DNA of 64,000 nucleotides, taken from positions 14,572,929 to 14,636,928 of the forward strand of contig CM019704.1 of the NCBI GenBank assembly GCA_009760885.1. The letters run 5' to 3'. The notes under the pieces are model-generated. The model ran no database searches. It was not told the DNA's origin and saw nothing but the letters and a program-made list of their open reading frames with translations. The position numbers were made by a program, and so were the translations under genes. Each line of letters starts with the position of its first letter. Within the stretch, counting starts at the first letter, position 1. Origin of the DNA: Achatina immaculata (taxonomy: Eukaryota > Mollusca > Gastropoda > Stylommatophora > Achatinidae). This document shows positions 34,389 through 44,639 of this stretch, in pieces.

Positions 34389-35330
34389 TTAGTTATATCT
34401 GCTGTAGGTCAATTGTTTCTGCTTGCTGATGATAGGCAGTGATTTTCTGAGATGCTTTGTTGCCTCGGCGTTTCTGGGAAGTGTTGAGAAAACTGGTCGG
34501 CTAGGTTCCGTGCTCCTGCGATATGACGAATGTCTGCAGTGTAGGCTTGGATGAAATGACTCCATCGTTGTATTTTGAAGTTCTTGTGTTTGGCGTTCAT
34601 TAGGTTTAAAAGTCCTATACTGTCTGTTTGGATGCTTAACTGGCTGTGTAACACATATTTGTGGAGTTTCTGTAACGCGTACACGATGCCGTATGCCTCT
34701 TTCTCGTTGATGTGCCACTTAACTTTGTGACTCACTTAGTCTATGGGATAGGAAGTAAATTGGTTTTAGTTTTTTTTTCCCTATGTCTTGTGCTGTTGTC
34801 TTGTAGTAGCACGGCGCTTACTGTTGTTGCTGATGCGTCTGTGTAAAGTATCATCGGTTTATTTAACTCTGGGAATGCGAGCATGGTTTGCCGCATGAGG
34901 TAATTTTTTTTAGTTTGTCGAATGCCCTTTGACATTCTGCTGACCAGGAGAATCGGCTATATTTTCTTGTGAGTGCGATTAAGGGTTCTGCCTTGTGGGG
35001 GAAACACTGTCTATAAACCGTCGGTAGTATGATATTGTTCGTATAAAACTTCGTATTTGTTTTATTGTCCTTGGTGTGGCTATATCTGCCATTGCTTTGA
35101 CTTTACCGTTATCTGGTGTGATGCCTTGGCTACTTATGGTAAAACCTAAATAGTTGATTTGGTTCTGTGCGAAGTTGCACTTGGCCATTTTCAACCTGAC
35201 GTCATGTTGTCTTAGCCTGTCAAATACAGATTGTATGTGTTTGATGTGGTCCTGAATTGACGTCTTAGTGAAAATCAGGATGTCATCTATGTACGCTATG
35301 TTAAATATCATGCCGATATGCATCATCAAA
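34389..35330 (-). pseudogene. LTR retrotransposon RT and RNase H, partial
   Basis: The remaining enzyme would copy RNA to DNA and remove the RNA strand. RT catalytic Y-I-D-D is at 35282-35293, followed by CNFAQNQINYLGFTIS and ITPDNGKVKAM, then a shifted ISYYRRFID stretch. Next come MLAFPELNKPMILYTDAS (RNase H entry, first Asp) and, after a stop/shift near 34740, WHINEKEAYGIVYAL, TDSIGLLNLM and NLADQFSQHFP. The order is that of Ty3-type Pol. The N-terminal RT fingers and integrase are absent. Confidence 0.83.
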
Positions 35331-35360
35331 TCATTAAAAAAAACGTTTCCTTGAACAATA

Positions 35361-35690
35361 TGGGTTCAGTTCTGATTGTAAATGCACACAATTAAACTAT
35401 ACATATCTGTTCCTATCTAATCTTCTTCTTCTTCGTTCGCACTTCCTATCTAATGAATCACTTTCCTCCTTCGCGTCTGAACAATGACATGGCTCCTAAC
35501 CGTTGCTGGCCTCCAATCTACTCAGCATATCAAATCTCGACCACTTCGACCTCTATCTTCTCGTCTTCTTCTTATATACCTCATCAGCGACGGACTAGCA
35601 GGACTGGGGATTTCCGTAAAAGCCCGTCTCTCGCCAGTGGGGTTGCCAATCAAACCGGGCAATTGGTTGCGTTGTTATCTATTCCTTACA
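35361..35690 (-). repeat. LTR copy 2, carrying a 33-bp net insertion
   Basis: This copy matches LTR copy 1 along its whole length except for 33 extra bases at 35422-35454. It adjoins RT coding sequence on its left, as copy 1 does. Confidence 0.85.
35412..35454 (-). mobile_element. 23-bp ultra-truncated LINE end with 10-bp target duplication
   Basis: CCTATCTAAT stands at 35412-35421 and 35445-35454 around a 23-base insert that reads, on the minus strand, AAGTGCGAACGAAGAAGAAG plus AAG. The other LTR copy has CCTATCTAAT only once (33951-33960), giving the empty site. The insert resembles the AGCAAATGAAGAAGAAG end of the LINE at 15.8 kb. Confidence 0.8.
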
Positions 35691-36284
35691 CTATGTACAT
35701 TATTATTTCCAGCCAGAGACAAAACGAGACACCCAGGAGTAGCGAATTTCTTCCTCGCCAAAACCAAAGAGGTTCCGTGCAACTCCATCAGCCGGAAAAT
35801 TTAATCACACCGTGTAATTATCATTTCGCTAGGTGGGAAGAATTTCAGTAATAACGATGAGATAAAAGAGGCAGTGCATGGGTAACTACATAGTCAATCA
35901 AAAGATTATTTCCTCGAGGAATTCAAGCATTAATGAAGCGGTGGCAGACTTGCACTGAATATGGTTACCACAGTGCTGAAAGTGGTAAGTGGTTTTCAAT
36001 CATATCTGTACATTTTATATTAATAAAAAAAAAAATTATTTCGGTTCCTTTTTGGCTCAGCCGCGTATATGACTACGCGCTGGACACGTCCAAACCAGTC
36101 CAGCATTCAATTTTTAATGAAATACATAATACTGTATGTATTTATATGTGTGCCAAAGTCCCGCGATACTCTGAACCTCATGTGGTCCCCTCGGGGATCT
36201 CTCGTGGCCCTCTCGGGGACCACAGGACCAATCAAGGACCACAGGAGTAAATTCAGTAGGATCACGGGGAGATCTTGGTGGTAG
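35691..36284. other. No recognisable gene; local inverted repeat near 36180-36240
   Basis: GTGGTCCCCTCGGGGATCTC and CTCTCGGGGACCACAGG form an imperfect inverted pair. The region leads into a GAA tract and may be another truncated LINE end. Confidence 0.35.
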
Positions 36285-36311
36285 AAGCGAAAGAAGAAGA
36301 AGAAGAAGAAG
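36285..36311. repeat. (GAA)n microsatellite, possible LINE tail
   Basis: GTAGAAGCGAAAGAAGAAGA followed by more GAA resembles the end of the GAA-tailed LINE family. Confidence 0.7.
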
Positions 36312-36713
36312 TGTGTATCTGCATATGTGTGTGGCGGGTGTAGTATTTTGCATGTCCCACTGACAACATAAAACTCTGCCGAAATTTAACTTTACTGCAA
36401 CTACCCCCTGATTTTCGTTCCAAGACAAGAACCTTTTTGAAAAAAAAAATTACAGAAGCCAAGAAAACTGAAACGTGATTAGTTCTCTGTTTACTATTTT
36501 TCAAAATGAAAAAAAAACCTATTTTCAGTGAAAATAAAGGTTTATTCTTTTCCTCCACTCGTGTTCAAGTCCCCATCGCTTCCATCCGAAATCTGTCCGC
36601 TGACCTCATGGAGGAAGTCCACAGACTTATGTTTCAGAAACTGCTTTACAGCCGAAAAGACTCTATCCTATAAACATCTGCGATAAAACAACACAATTAG
36701 CTCCATTCTGTAC

Positions 36714-36782
36714 CCATCCATCCATCCATCCACCCATCCACCCACCCACCCACCAATCCATCCATCCATCCATCCATCTATC
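36714..36782. repeat. (TCCA)n / (CCAC)n microsatellite
   Basis: ATCC and ACCC tetramers. The Trp/Gly/Met-rich frame opposite is an artefact. Confidence 0.95.
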
Positions 36783-38903
36783 TTTCAGACAAGTGGTATT
36801 CGGCACGTAACACTCAGTGACGAATAAACTTGTTTTTTCTAGGCCAGGGTCGCTGATCATATGAGCATTGTGACCAAGCCACACATTCTGAAAACGGAAA
36901 ATTTTGCAGTTTCTTGGGGTGCAAAGTTTTTAAAGATCATGCGAGCAAGTTTCTAGTTAGTCTTGGGTCGAACGCCGGACTGGGTTGGAAGTGTCTAGCG
37001 CAATGAGAGAGCTCTTGGGTAATATGGTGTTTTCGTTCGTGGAACAGTGTTGACTTTAGTGAAGTGAAACATATATGTAAGTAACGACATGTGGTTGTGG
37101 TAAGAGAGTTGTTGTGACCAAAGAGCGATGACCTCATTAGGTCCAGCGATTCATGTCAGTATATGTTGTACTGCTGTGTATGTGTTGTATTTGTATATTT
37201 CTTTGTTACAGAATTATTGAGTTGTTTTTAATCTGTGTTTATGTAAATGTAACAAAGTGAAGCTAAAGCGCAAACAGCGCAGAGAGAGAATGAAAAAGAA
37301 GAGAATATTAAGTTCATATGTAAATTCCAGACTTTCACATATATTGTGGTAGGAAACGGTGAGAGTACAGATTAACTTATAGCAGCCCGGGCACTATGTG
37401 GGGCTCATGACTCACTATCTTTCTGTGGAGCTAAGTGTTATTTATAGAGACTACTCCATTCAAAATAGATATAAAGTCGGTGAATCTAGTACATTGGTAC
37501 AGACACGGAAATATGCAAAGAAATATATGTATATCGAGACTGACAAAACGTGCGTAACCGTCAGATAAGGGTGTATAATCAGAGTTATGTGAAGAAATGT
37601 TAATTAATGATGCCATGTTTGACATATGTACATACTTTTGTAAACTGAGCTCTTAGTTGTTTTTAGATTTTGTTATTATGTAATGAAGAAGATGTTACAT
37701 GATTTGCTGTAATATTACCATAATCATTTGATTTATTTCGTTGTACTGAGATTACCACGAGTTAAAATACGATTGCACTGGCTGTATGTGCTTAGTGGAG
37801 TTGCTTGCATTATAAAAGAGAGAATGAGAGTGGCAGTGGTTAAGGACACGGAAATATGACTGCACTATGGGGTGGGGATCTGGAGTATAGAAGGAGAGTA
37901 AATAATTATAGGAGGCGCCTAAAGTAAGAAATGACCCCAGGAGCTACAATTACTAAACCGGTTTATCATACAACATGAAGATAAAACACAAGCCCCGCTT
38001 GAGCAAGGAAAGAAGTAGAAAGAAAAACAAAAAAGAAAACAATAAATAATTAAAACTCAAAACTCTACCATATTAGACTTTATGCCAAGAATTCAAACAA
38101 CCACTGACCTCCGGATACAACCAATGTAAAAATAATAGAAATAAATCAGAAAATATACTATATATCGAAAATATACTAAGAAATCCAAAATATATAATGT
38201 GTGTGTGAGTGAGCAAAGATAGAGAGATTATCTTTCTCTCTATATTTCCTCTACAATTTTCCTAGAAAGTCTTATAAGGTCTTTCTTTATTTTTCTTCCT
38301 TGATTTATGAAGGAAAATGTGTACTTTTTGTTCAAATTTCTTGCTTCTTGAAGACAAACTGTAGCCGCTGAACTTGACAGAATGACAAATTAACCCAATG
38401 AGATTTTTTGTGAAGAGGGATCTGGAGAATGAAATGCACCGACAGGTGGAATTTGTTTGTGAACCAAATAAACAGCACCAACGGTGTACATAGAGGAAGA
38501 AAATGTGAAAATGTGCTACAGCAGGTTCGTCAAAATAGGTAACTAGTTTTGATAACCTGTAGAAATATCCCGCGGCCGATTATTACCGCGATTGGTGAGG
38601 TTCATCTATTTCTTGCACTTCTTAGTCTCTCAGGTTTTAAAATGGGAGCTATAAATAGGAATTCACATTATAAATCTCCTTCTGTCTCAGTCTTAATACT
38701 GGTCTACTCTTCATTGTGTTAGTCCACTCCTACTCTTAACTGCGTCGTTAATCTCCTGACTTATTCATGCTTTCGTCAAATCATATTAAACCTTCATTTT
38801 TCTTGCATGGTTTGGCTGATGTTGTTTCCCTGAGATCGCACCATTCATTTATTCTAAGCATCATGACTAGATGGTTCGGATTCAGTCAACTCTAGTTCTA
38901 GCA
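36783..38903. other. No recognisable gene or element
   Basis: A long A+T-rich stretch with several short open frames, none with a domain I recognise. Confidence 0.4.
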
Positions 38904-39470
38904 TGAAACAATCTTCATCCCTCTAATATAGAAGTGAAACAGTCTTCTTCCTTCTAATATTGTGAGAAACAGTCTTCTTATATCTAATATAGTGTGAGAC
39001 AGTTTTTTTTTTCCATTTAATTTATGAAATAGTCTTCTTTCCAATACACTGTGAAACAGTCTTCTTCTGTGTGAAACGGTCTTCTTTCATCTAATATAGT
39101 GTGAAACAGTCCTCTTGCCTCTAAAATACCGTGAAAGTTTTTTTTTCTATCTGACATAATGTAAAACTGTCTCATTCCCTCTAACATAGTGTGAAACAAT
39201 CTTATTTCGTCTGTTATAGTGTAAAACTGTCTTATATAGTGAGACTAATATAGTGACAAAGTCTTCTCTTTAATTTAATGTGAAATAGGTCTATTCCTTC
39301 TAACATAGTGTGAAACAATCTTCTTCCCTCTAAATACAGTATGAAACAGTCTTATTCTCTCTAATATAGTATGAAACAGTCTTCTTCCCCTCTATATTCC
39401 CTCTAATATAGTATGAAACAGTCTTCTTCCCCTCTATATTCCCTCTAATATAGTATGAAACATTCTAATT
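38904..39470. repeat. Degenerate satellite-like array, period about 30-35 bp
   Basis: About sixteen units share TAGTGTGAAACAGTCTTCTT followed by CC(T/C)TCTAATA. Units vary by small deletions. One longer segment (CCCCTCTATATTCCCTCTAA) is itself duplicated near 39386-39445, showing more than one round of local amplification. Confidence 0.9.
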
Positions 39471-39960
39471 TTCTCAAATACAGCCATCTTTAACGCGTCT
39501 GAAGGCACACAAGAAAACTTGTGTCCAGCTATGCGCTACACGAACTGTGGTCTTCTCTGTGTAACTATGCTTTTGGTGTCAAGAAAACGGCCGATAGTAA
39601 ACAGAAGATTAAACAAACATCCAGAGAATAATCTGCTGCATTGCAGACATATGGAGACATTGGTGCAGAAGTTCAGATGAAGTCTGTGTGCTATTACAAC
39701 CTGCACACAGGCGCCACTGACTGCAGAGATTTCAGCAAAGCAGTTGACTTGTATGACAATATGGCCACCATCATACTGTGTGACTGGCACAAATCTAGTG
39801 CACATGCAAGTTTCTCGGGTGCGATAAGACAATTAAGGCGTTAAACAAGAAAAACTTGTGGAATGTTAATACTGTCAAGATGGAACTAAACGTGTAAACT
39901 TCCTCGCAGAGAAATGTTTATTTCCAAATGTATAATCTCTGCTGCATTTAACAGTGCTTG
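39471..39960. other. Unrecognised open frames, no gene call
   Basis: Opposed frames at 39641-39844 (plus) and 39536-39832 (minus) both reach 67-98 codons. Neither shows a motif I recognise. Confidence 0.3.
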
Positions 39961-40020
39961 CCTCTCTCTCTCTGTGTGTGTGTGGGGGGGGGGGGGGGGG
40001 GTGGGGTAGGGGGGGGGGCG
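39961..40020. repeat. (TC)n-(TG)n-poly-G low complexity
   Basis: TC and TG repeats run into long G runs broken by single T or TA. Confidence 0.95.
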
Positions 40021-40074
40021 GTTCGGTTAAGACATTAGCAAGCGCAGGAATGAAGGTTCTGAAACATTCAATGA

Positions 40075-40250
40075 ACTTCTTTCATGTTTTTGTTTATACA
40101 TCATGTATATAAATTTAGATTTTCTCTTCGCTATCTATTTCTTTTTCGTCCTTAACCTCGTTTTGTTTTCTTTTGTATAAAAAATGCGCAAGTAAAACCG
40201 CCACAACTTTGTGCTCCGTTAATGAACAGAGTTGATCCTACCACATTTTT
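40075..40250 (+). mobile_element. Penelope-like element 3' UTR relic
   Basis: TTTTGTATAAAAAATGCGCA, ACCGCCACAACTTTGTGCTC, GTTAATGA and GTTGATCCTACCAC parallel, in order, the 3' sequence after the element at 46.7-46.8 kb (TTTTGTATAATTAAGG, CGTCACAACTTTG, GTTAAGTAATAAAG, CTGCTCCTAC). No coding part is kept. Confidence 0.6.
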
Positions 40251-40364
40251 TTGGGGTCTAATTATCCATTAATTATCCACATGAGTGTGAGATAGAGGTC
40301 AGTACTAGTAATTCTGATGACGGACAAAATCCTGGCTGCGTTACTAAGGAAACAATATAACTGA

Positions 40365-43155
40365 AACTTTGGCGAGATGAAAAGAATGGGGATACAATTT
40401 TTGGGAATCTGCAAACATCAATGGAAAGTATTAGGACACTTCAAGAGCGAGAATGATAATATTTTTATATACTTTGGTGGAGAATTAGGAGGAAAGAACG
40501 GAGTGGCTTTTTATTTGGACAAATCAACATCAAAACCATTACTAGGTTACAATCCAGTAAGTGATAGAATCCTCACAATCAGACTTAAGGGCACAACTAG
40601 AAATGTAACAATCATCCAGATATATGCACCTACATCAGCAGGAGAAGAAGAGGAAATAGAAGACTTTTATAACACACTGCAATAGACCAGGTACAGAAAA
40701 ATGATACTGTATTAATAATGGGGGATTTCAATGCAAAGATTGGTACAGAAAGAGCAGAAGAGCAGAAGACCAAGGATATGTTGTGGGGAAATTTAGCATA
40801 GGACACAGATGACGTTTTGCATGGAAAATCAGCTAATGATTGCTAATACACTTTTTAAACAACATCCAAGACGACTTTACACATGGACTCACCTGATGGG
40901 AAAACCAATAATCAAATAGATTACATTTTAGTGCAAAGAAGGTGTGGATTAAGTATAACACCAGCAAAAACTTTACCAGGTGCTGATTGTGACACGGACC
41001 ATGAGTTATTAATAGCAGACATGAAGATAAAGATAAAAAAAAGACAGTTATGGGATCAAGACCACTCCGCTTTGATCTTACAAAAATACCAGAACAATAC
41101 GGTATAGAAGTGAAGAACCTTTTCGAAATCCTGATGGCTGTACAGGAGGAGATGACACTAGATGAACTGGCTACGCAGACCAGAGATATCTTAATAACAA
41201 CAGCTAAAGACGTGGTTTCAGTAAATAAAACACAAAAGAATGGATGGATTACAGCAAGCACACCAGAACTGATAAAACAACGTAGAGAAATGAAGATGCA
41301 ATGAAAAGTGACAAACACCAATAAAGAGGAATATAATTTTTTAACAAAAGAAGTATGAAGAAACGTAATAAAATACAAAAAATAATGCATATAAGATTGT
41401 TGTGAAAGAATAGAAGGACATCAGAAGTGTGGAAGAGATAGTGAAATGTTTAAAGAAATGAAGACATTGACGAGAAATGTCACACCTACGCTAAATGTAA
41501 TTTGTGACGAGATGGGGAAGACCTTGACAGAGACAGAGGAAATTCTAGAAAGATGGAAGGAATATTGCAGATGAATGTATAAAGCAACTGACTGTGAAAG
41601 CAGAAATCAACAGTGTGAATTATTATTGGAGGAGAAAGAACCTGAACCGACAATAGAAGAAGTTTTATGGGCAATAAAGAATCTAAAAATGGTAAATCAC
41701 CAAGATGTGATGATATAACAACTGAATTTATTAAAGCAGGAGGAAAGGAATGTGCAACAATCTATCATGCACTATGTAAAAAGATATGGCATTCAGGTAT
41801 TTAGCCAAAAGAATGGAAAAGAACTGTATTCAAACAACCACCAAAAAAGGGTAACCTGAAATTATGCACAAATTACAGAACCGTTTCCCTGATTAGTTAT
41901 GCTAGTAAACTTCTGTTAAAAATTATAATGTGTAGACTTCGTAAGAAAATAAAAGAAGTCAATATGGTCCAAGCTGGTTTCAGGCAAGGAAGAGGATCAA
42001 GAGATCATATATTCAATATAAGATTAATAATAGAGAACTGCAGAGAGTTTAATGTGAATCTATATTTATCTTTTATAGACTACTCAAAGGCATTTGATTG
42101 TGTACAACACTAGAAACTTTGGGAAATAAAAAAATGGGATTTCCAACACATTTGATGCAATTAACATCACTGCTGTATCTAAACCAACAGGCAGCAACAA
42201 GAATAAATGGTGAAACAACAACTTGGTTTGACATAAAACATGGGGTCCATAAGGGGTCCATACTGTCGCCTTACTTATTTAACTTGTATACTGAGAATAT
42301 AAATAGGAATGTTAGAGAAGATGTAGACAAAGAATATTACAATGCCATAACAATTGGAGGTTATGAAATACCACAGATTAGATATGCTGATGACACAGTA
42401 TTACTGTCCACAACACAAAAAGGAATGGGAAAACTAATTATGTCAGTCCGTAAGAACAGCGAAGATCAAAACTTCTATCTTAATGCGAAGAAAACTAAAT
42501 TGATGACAACTGACAAAACAAACAAGGTAGTTGAAATATGTATCAATGAGGAAAAATTGGAAGAAGTGGAGAGTTTTGAATATCTTGGATCACTACTAAT
42601 AAATTAGATTCAATGAGGGAAATTAAAAGGAGGACATCTATTATTCTTCAGAAAGTGAAACAACTAAAGAATCTGTGGAGAGGAACAGACAGAACTACAA
42701 AAATAAGATTTTTAAGGGCATGCATCTTTCCCATCGCAACATACGCCTGTGAGACCTGAAACTTAACAGAACAGCTGAGAAACACATAAATGCCTTTGAA
42801 TGTAAATGCTACAAAAGAGTTCTTCAAATATCATGGACACAAAAAAAGAACAAATATATCAATACTACAAGAACTTAATATTGCATAAGGCTGGCTAGTA
42901 AAGAAGATTAAACAAAGAAAACTTAAATATTTTGGACACATTAAAAGTCATGATAATCTAGAGAAGACCATCTTGGAAGGGTACATAATGGGAAAAAAGA
43001 AAGAGAGGAAGACCATGGCGAAGATGGCTGCAAGATATCGTTGATGATCTGCAAATGGATGCATCAGCAGCAGGCAATCTTGTTCAGATGCCTACAAGAG
43101 TGCTGTTAGGGAGGCAAAGTTCCGCAAGGGACATGCAAATGAATGAATGAATTAT
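40365..43155 (+). mobile_element. RTE-type LINE, longest copy
   Basis: Endonuclease, RT and the C-terminal block are all present in order, ending in TGAA repeats (about 43137-43152). The 3' 1.7 kb matches the nested copy at 1.65-3.36 kb and the end at 11.9-12.3 kb. The 5' end is missing the first part of the endonuclease, so it is either truncated or too decayed to read. It begins about 115 bases after a Penelope-like 3' end. Confidence 0.9.
40377..43137 (+). pseudogene. RTE endonuclease-RT polyprotein, broken
   Basis: The protein would nick DNA and reverse-transcribe its RNA. AP-endonuclease blocks: GICKHQWK, GVAFYLDKST, VTIIQIYAPTS, then MGDFNAKIG at 40718-40744, SPDGKTNNQIDYILVQRR and a GADCDTDHELL end (about 40980-41010). 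RT blocks: ITTEFIKAGG, NMVQAGFRQGRGSRDH, FIDYSKAFDCV, LSPYLFNLY, YADD at 42383-42394, then SFEYLGS. The C-terminus has GHIKSHDN and RKRKTM/GRP-like residues. Stops and shifts number roughly a dozen. The 169-codon RT piece at 42098-42607 is the longest open part. Confidence 0.9.
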
Positions 43156-43444
43156 CCATGAATTCCTGGGCTCTTAACAGAAACACAGAAGGTTTTTGTT
43201 CATTTAAACATGTATGTTTCTAGTGCTAGGGGTCAGATTTGACAACAACAACAAAAAAATAGCCTAAAAAAAATTTGTTCCCCAACTATTGTACAAAATA
43301 ATTCAAAATTATCGTCGGGGTTTAGATGGCCTATAATTTTCAAACCGGAAATAAAATTCTTTACAAAATATGAAAGGGAAGCTCTAAAAGTTTTAATGTT
43401 TGTATAATCAATGCTGCAGTATAGTAAACACTTTCAACATGCGC

Positions 43445-43900
43445 GCCTTTCGTGGCACGTAAGATGTTCAAGCCGTATTCAATTTCCCTTCAAGTGTTCT
43501 CCAGCATATGCAGTGTAACTGCTTAGATCGCATCAATAATTCTGAGCTTCAGTTCATCAATGGAGGTCATAGATGCCCTGTAAACAATGTCCTAAACGTA
43601 TCCCCATAGGAAGAAATCATGCGGCGTCATACTGGGTGAGTGGCGAGGCCACGAAAAGTGTCTCAACACGTTCAACCAAAAAGTCCAGGACAACCGCACG
43701 TCAAAAAATTCTCGAACAATACAAGTCCTCTGTGGAGATGCATCATCTTGCTGGAACTCCATACCACGTTGATGAACTTCCTACTAGGGTAACAGACACA
43801 ACTGTAGCATGTTCAGGTAGGTCATCGCTGTCACTCTTTGCTCCATAAAGCAAAAGAGCCCCAAAACTTTCACGCATGATAACGCACAGGACATTTTCTT
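43445..43900 (-). pseudogene. IS630/Tc1-mariner superfamily transposase C-terminal half
   Basis: Minus-strand pieces read CALSCVKVLGLFCFMEQRV (near 43880), FQQDDASPQRTCIVREFFD (near 43730, second catalytic Asp), SWPRHSPSMTPHDFFLWGYV (near 43640, third catalytic region with the usual PDLTP changed) and SIDELKLRIIDAI...MLENT...EIEYGLNILRATKGAHVE (to 43445). This matches the family of invertebrate transposases ending in a W-P-x-x-S-P-D-L-x-P-x-D-F-F-L-W-G motif. The N-terminal DNA-binding half and terminal repeats were not found. Confidence 0.78.
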
Positions 43901-44639
43901 CAAGATATTACTGACGCGAGTACAGTGTTGACAAATAAAACTTTAAAATTACATTTTCATATCCGAGAGCAGCTTTATTTTGTTTCCACTTTGAAAATTA
44001 CAGGCCACTAAAAAGCCAACAACAATTTTGAATCAAGTATATTACGTAAAATAAAATGCGTTCAGCCGTTGAACAATCTTCATGAATCTACTGTTCTTTA
44101 ATAATAATAATGTCTATCTCAGGATGGCTGCGGTATAGAAAGGAAGATGTATAAAATTATAATTAAGCATCATCTTAAGTGAGATGCTAAAATGAGCTCC
44201 CCCTAATACATACTCTTATATAACAATGACATTTTTGTCCACAACTTCTGTCTGCCTGTGTTTCCTGGGATTTGTTCTAAGGCTTATTTCTCTGCAATTG
44301 TTTTGATGCAGGTCCTGGACTCCCATAAGCCATTTTTCTTGCTTTGGTTCTTCCAGAAAAAACGCTGTGACCCAATAGTCTAATGAGTGAGGTACGGATT
44401 ATCGTGGTTCTACTCCTGATTGTGTTTAAGAGAAGTCTAACGCTATAGCTTGCACGGAGATCATCCTCCCACCATTATGTTTGTTCATCCTAGGACGCAG
44501 AGAAACCTATGATAATTGGCCATAATTGCCATTATGATCATCACCAGTATCATCAGGGGTAAAAAGAACAAAGTCCGTGACATGATGTCACTAGAGAAGA
44601 GAACTGACTCCTCATAGTTTGGGAAAAAAAGATGTATAT
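43901..44639. other. No recognisable gene or element
   Basis: No supported feature. The right part may be the decayed 5' portion of the Penelope-like element. Confidence 0.4.

Larger units (their letters stand above)
33795..35690 (-). mobile_element. LTR retrotransposon (Ty3-like), deleted and partly tandemly repeated
   Basis: Read on the minus strand: LTR (35690 to 35361), RT core, RNase H, a CTAGGGGGAGTA polypurine tract (34199-34210), LTR (34198 to 33892), then the start of the same RT core again (to about 33795). Each LTR begins TGTAAGGA and ends CCCA. Gag, protease, the 5' part of RT and integrase are missing. The first LTR joins RT directly at the same base in both repeats, so the deletion came before the duplication. 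RT with YIDD and a Ty3-type RNase H support the class; the lineage is not settled. Confidence 0.8.

Noticed and set aside
33959..35851. Two similar plus-strand proteins starting MNHFPPSRLNNDM
   Set aside because: Both are antisense reads of the two LTR copies; repetition reflects the LTRs, not a gene pair.
40833..41390. 185-codon minus-strand open frame, hydrophobic
   Set aside because: It is the antisense of the RTE endonuclease region.
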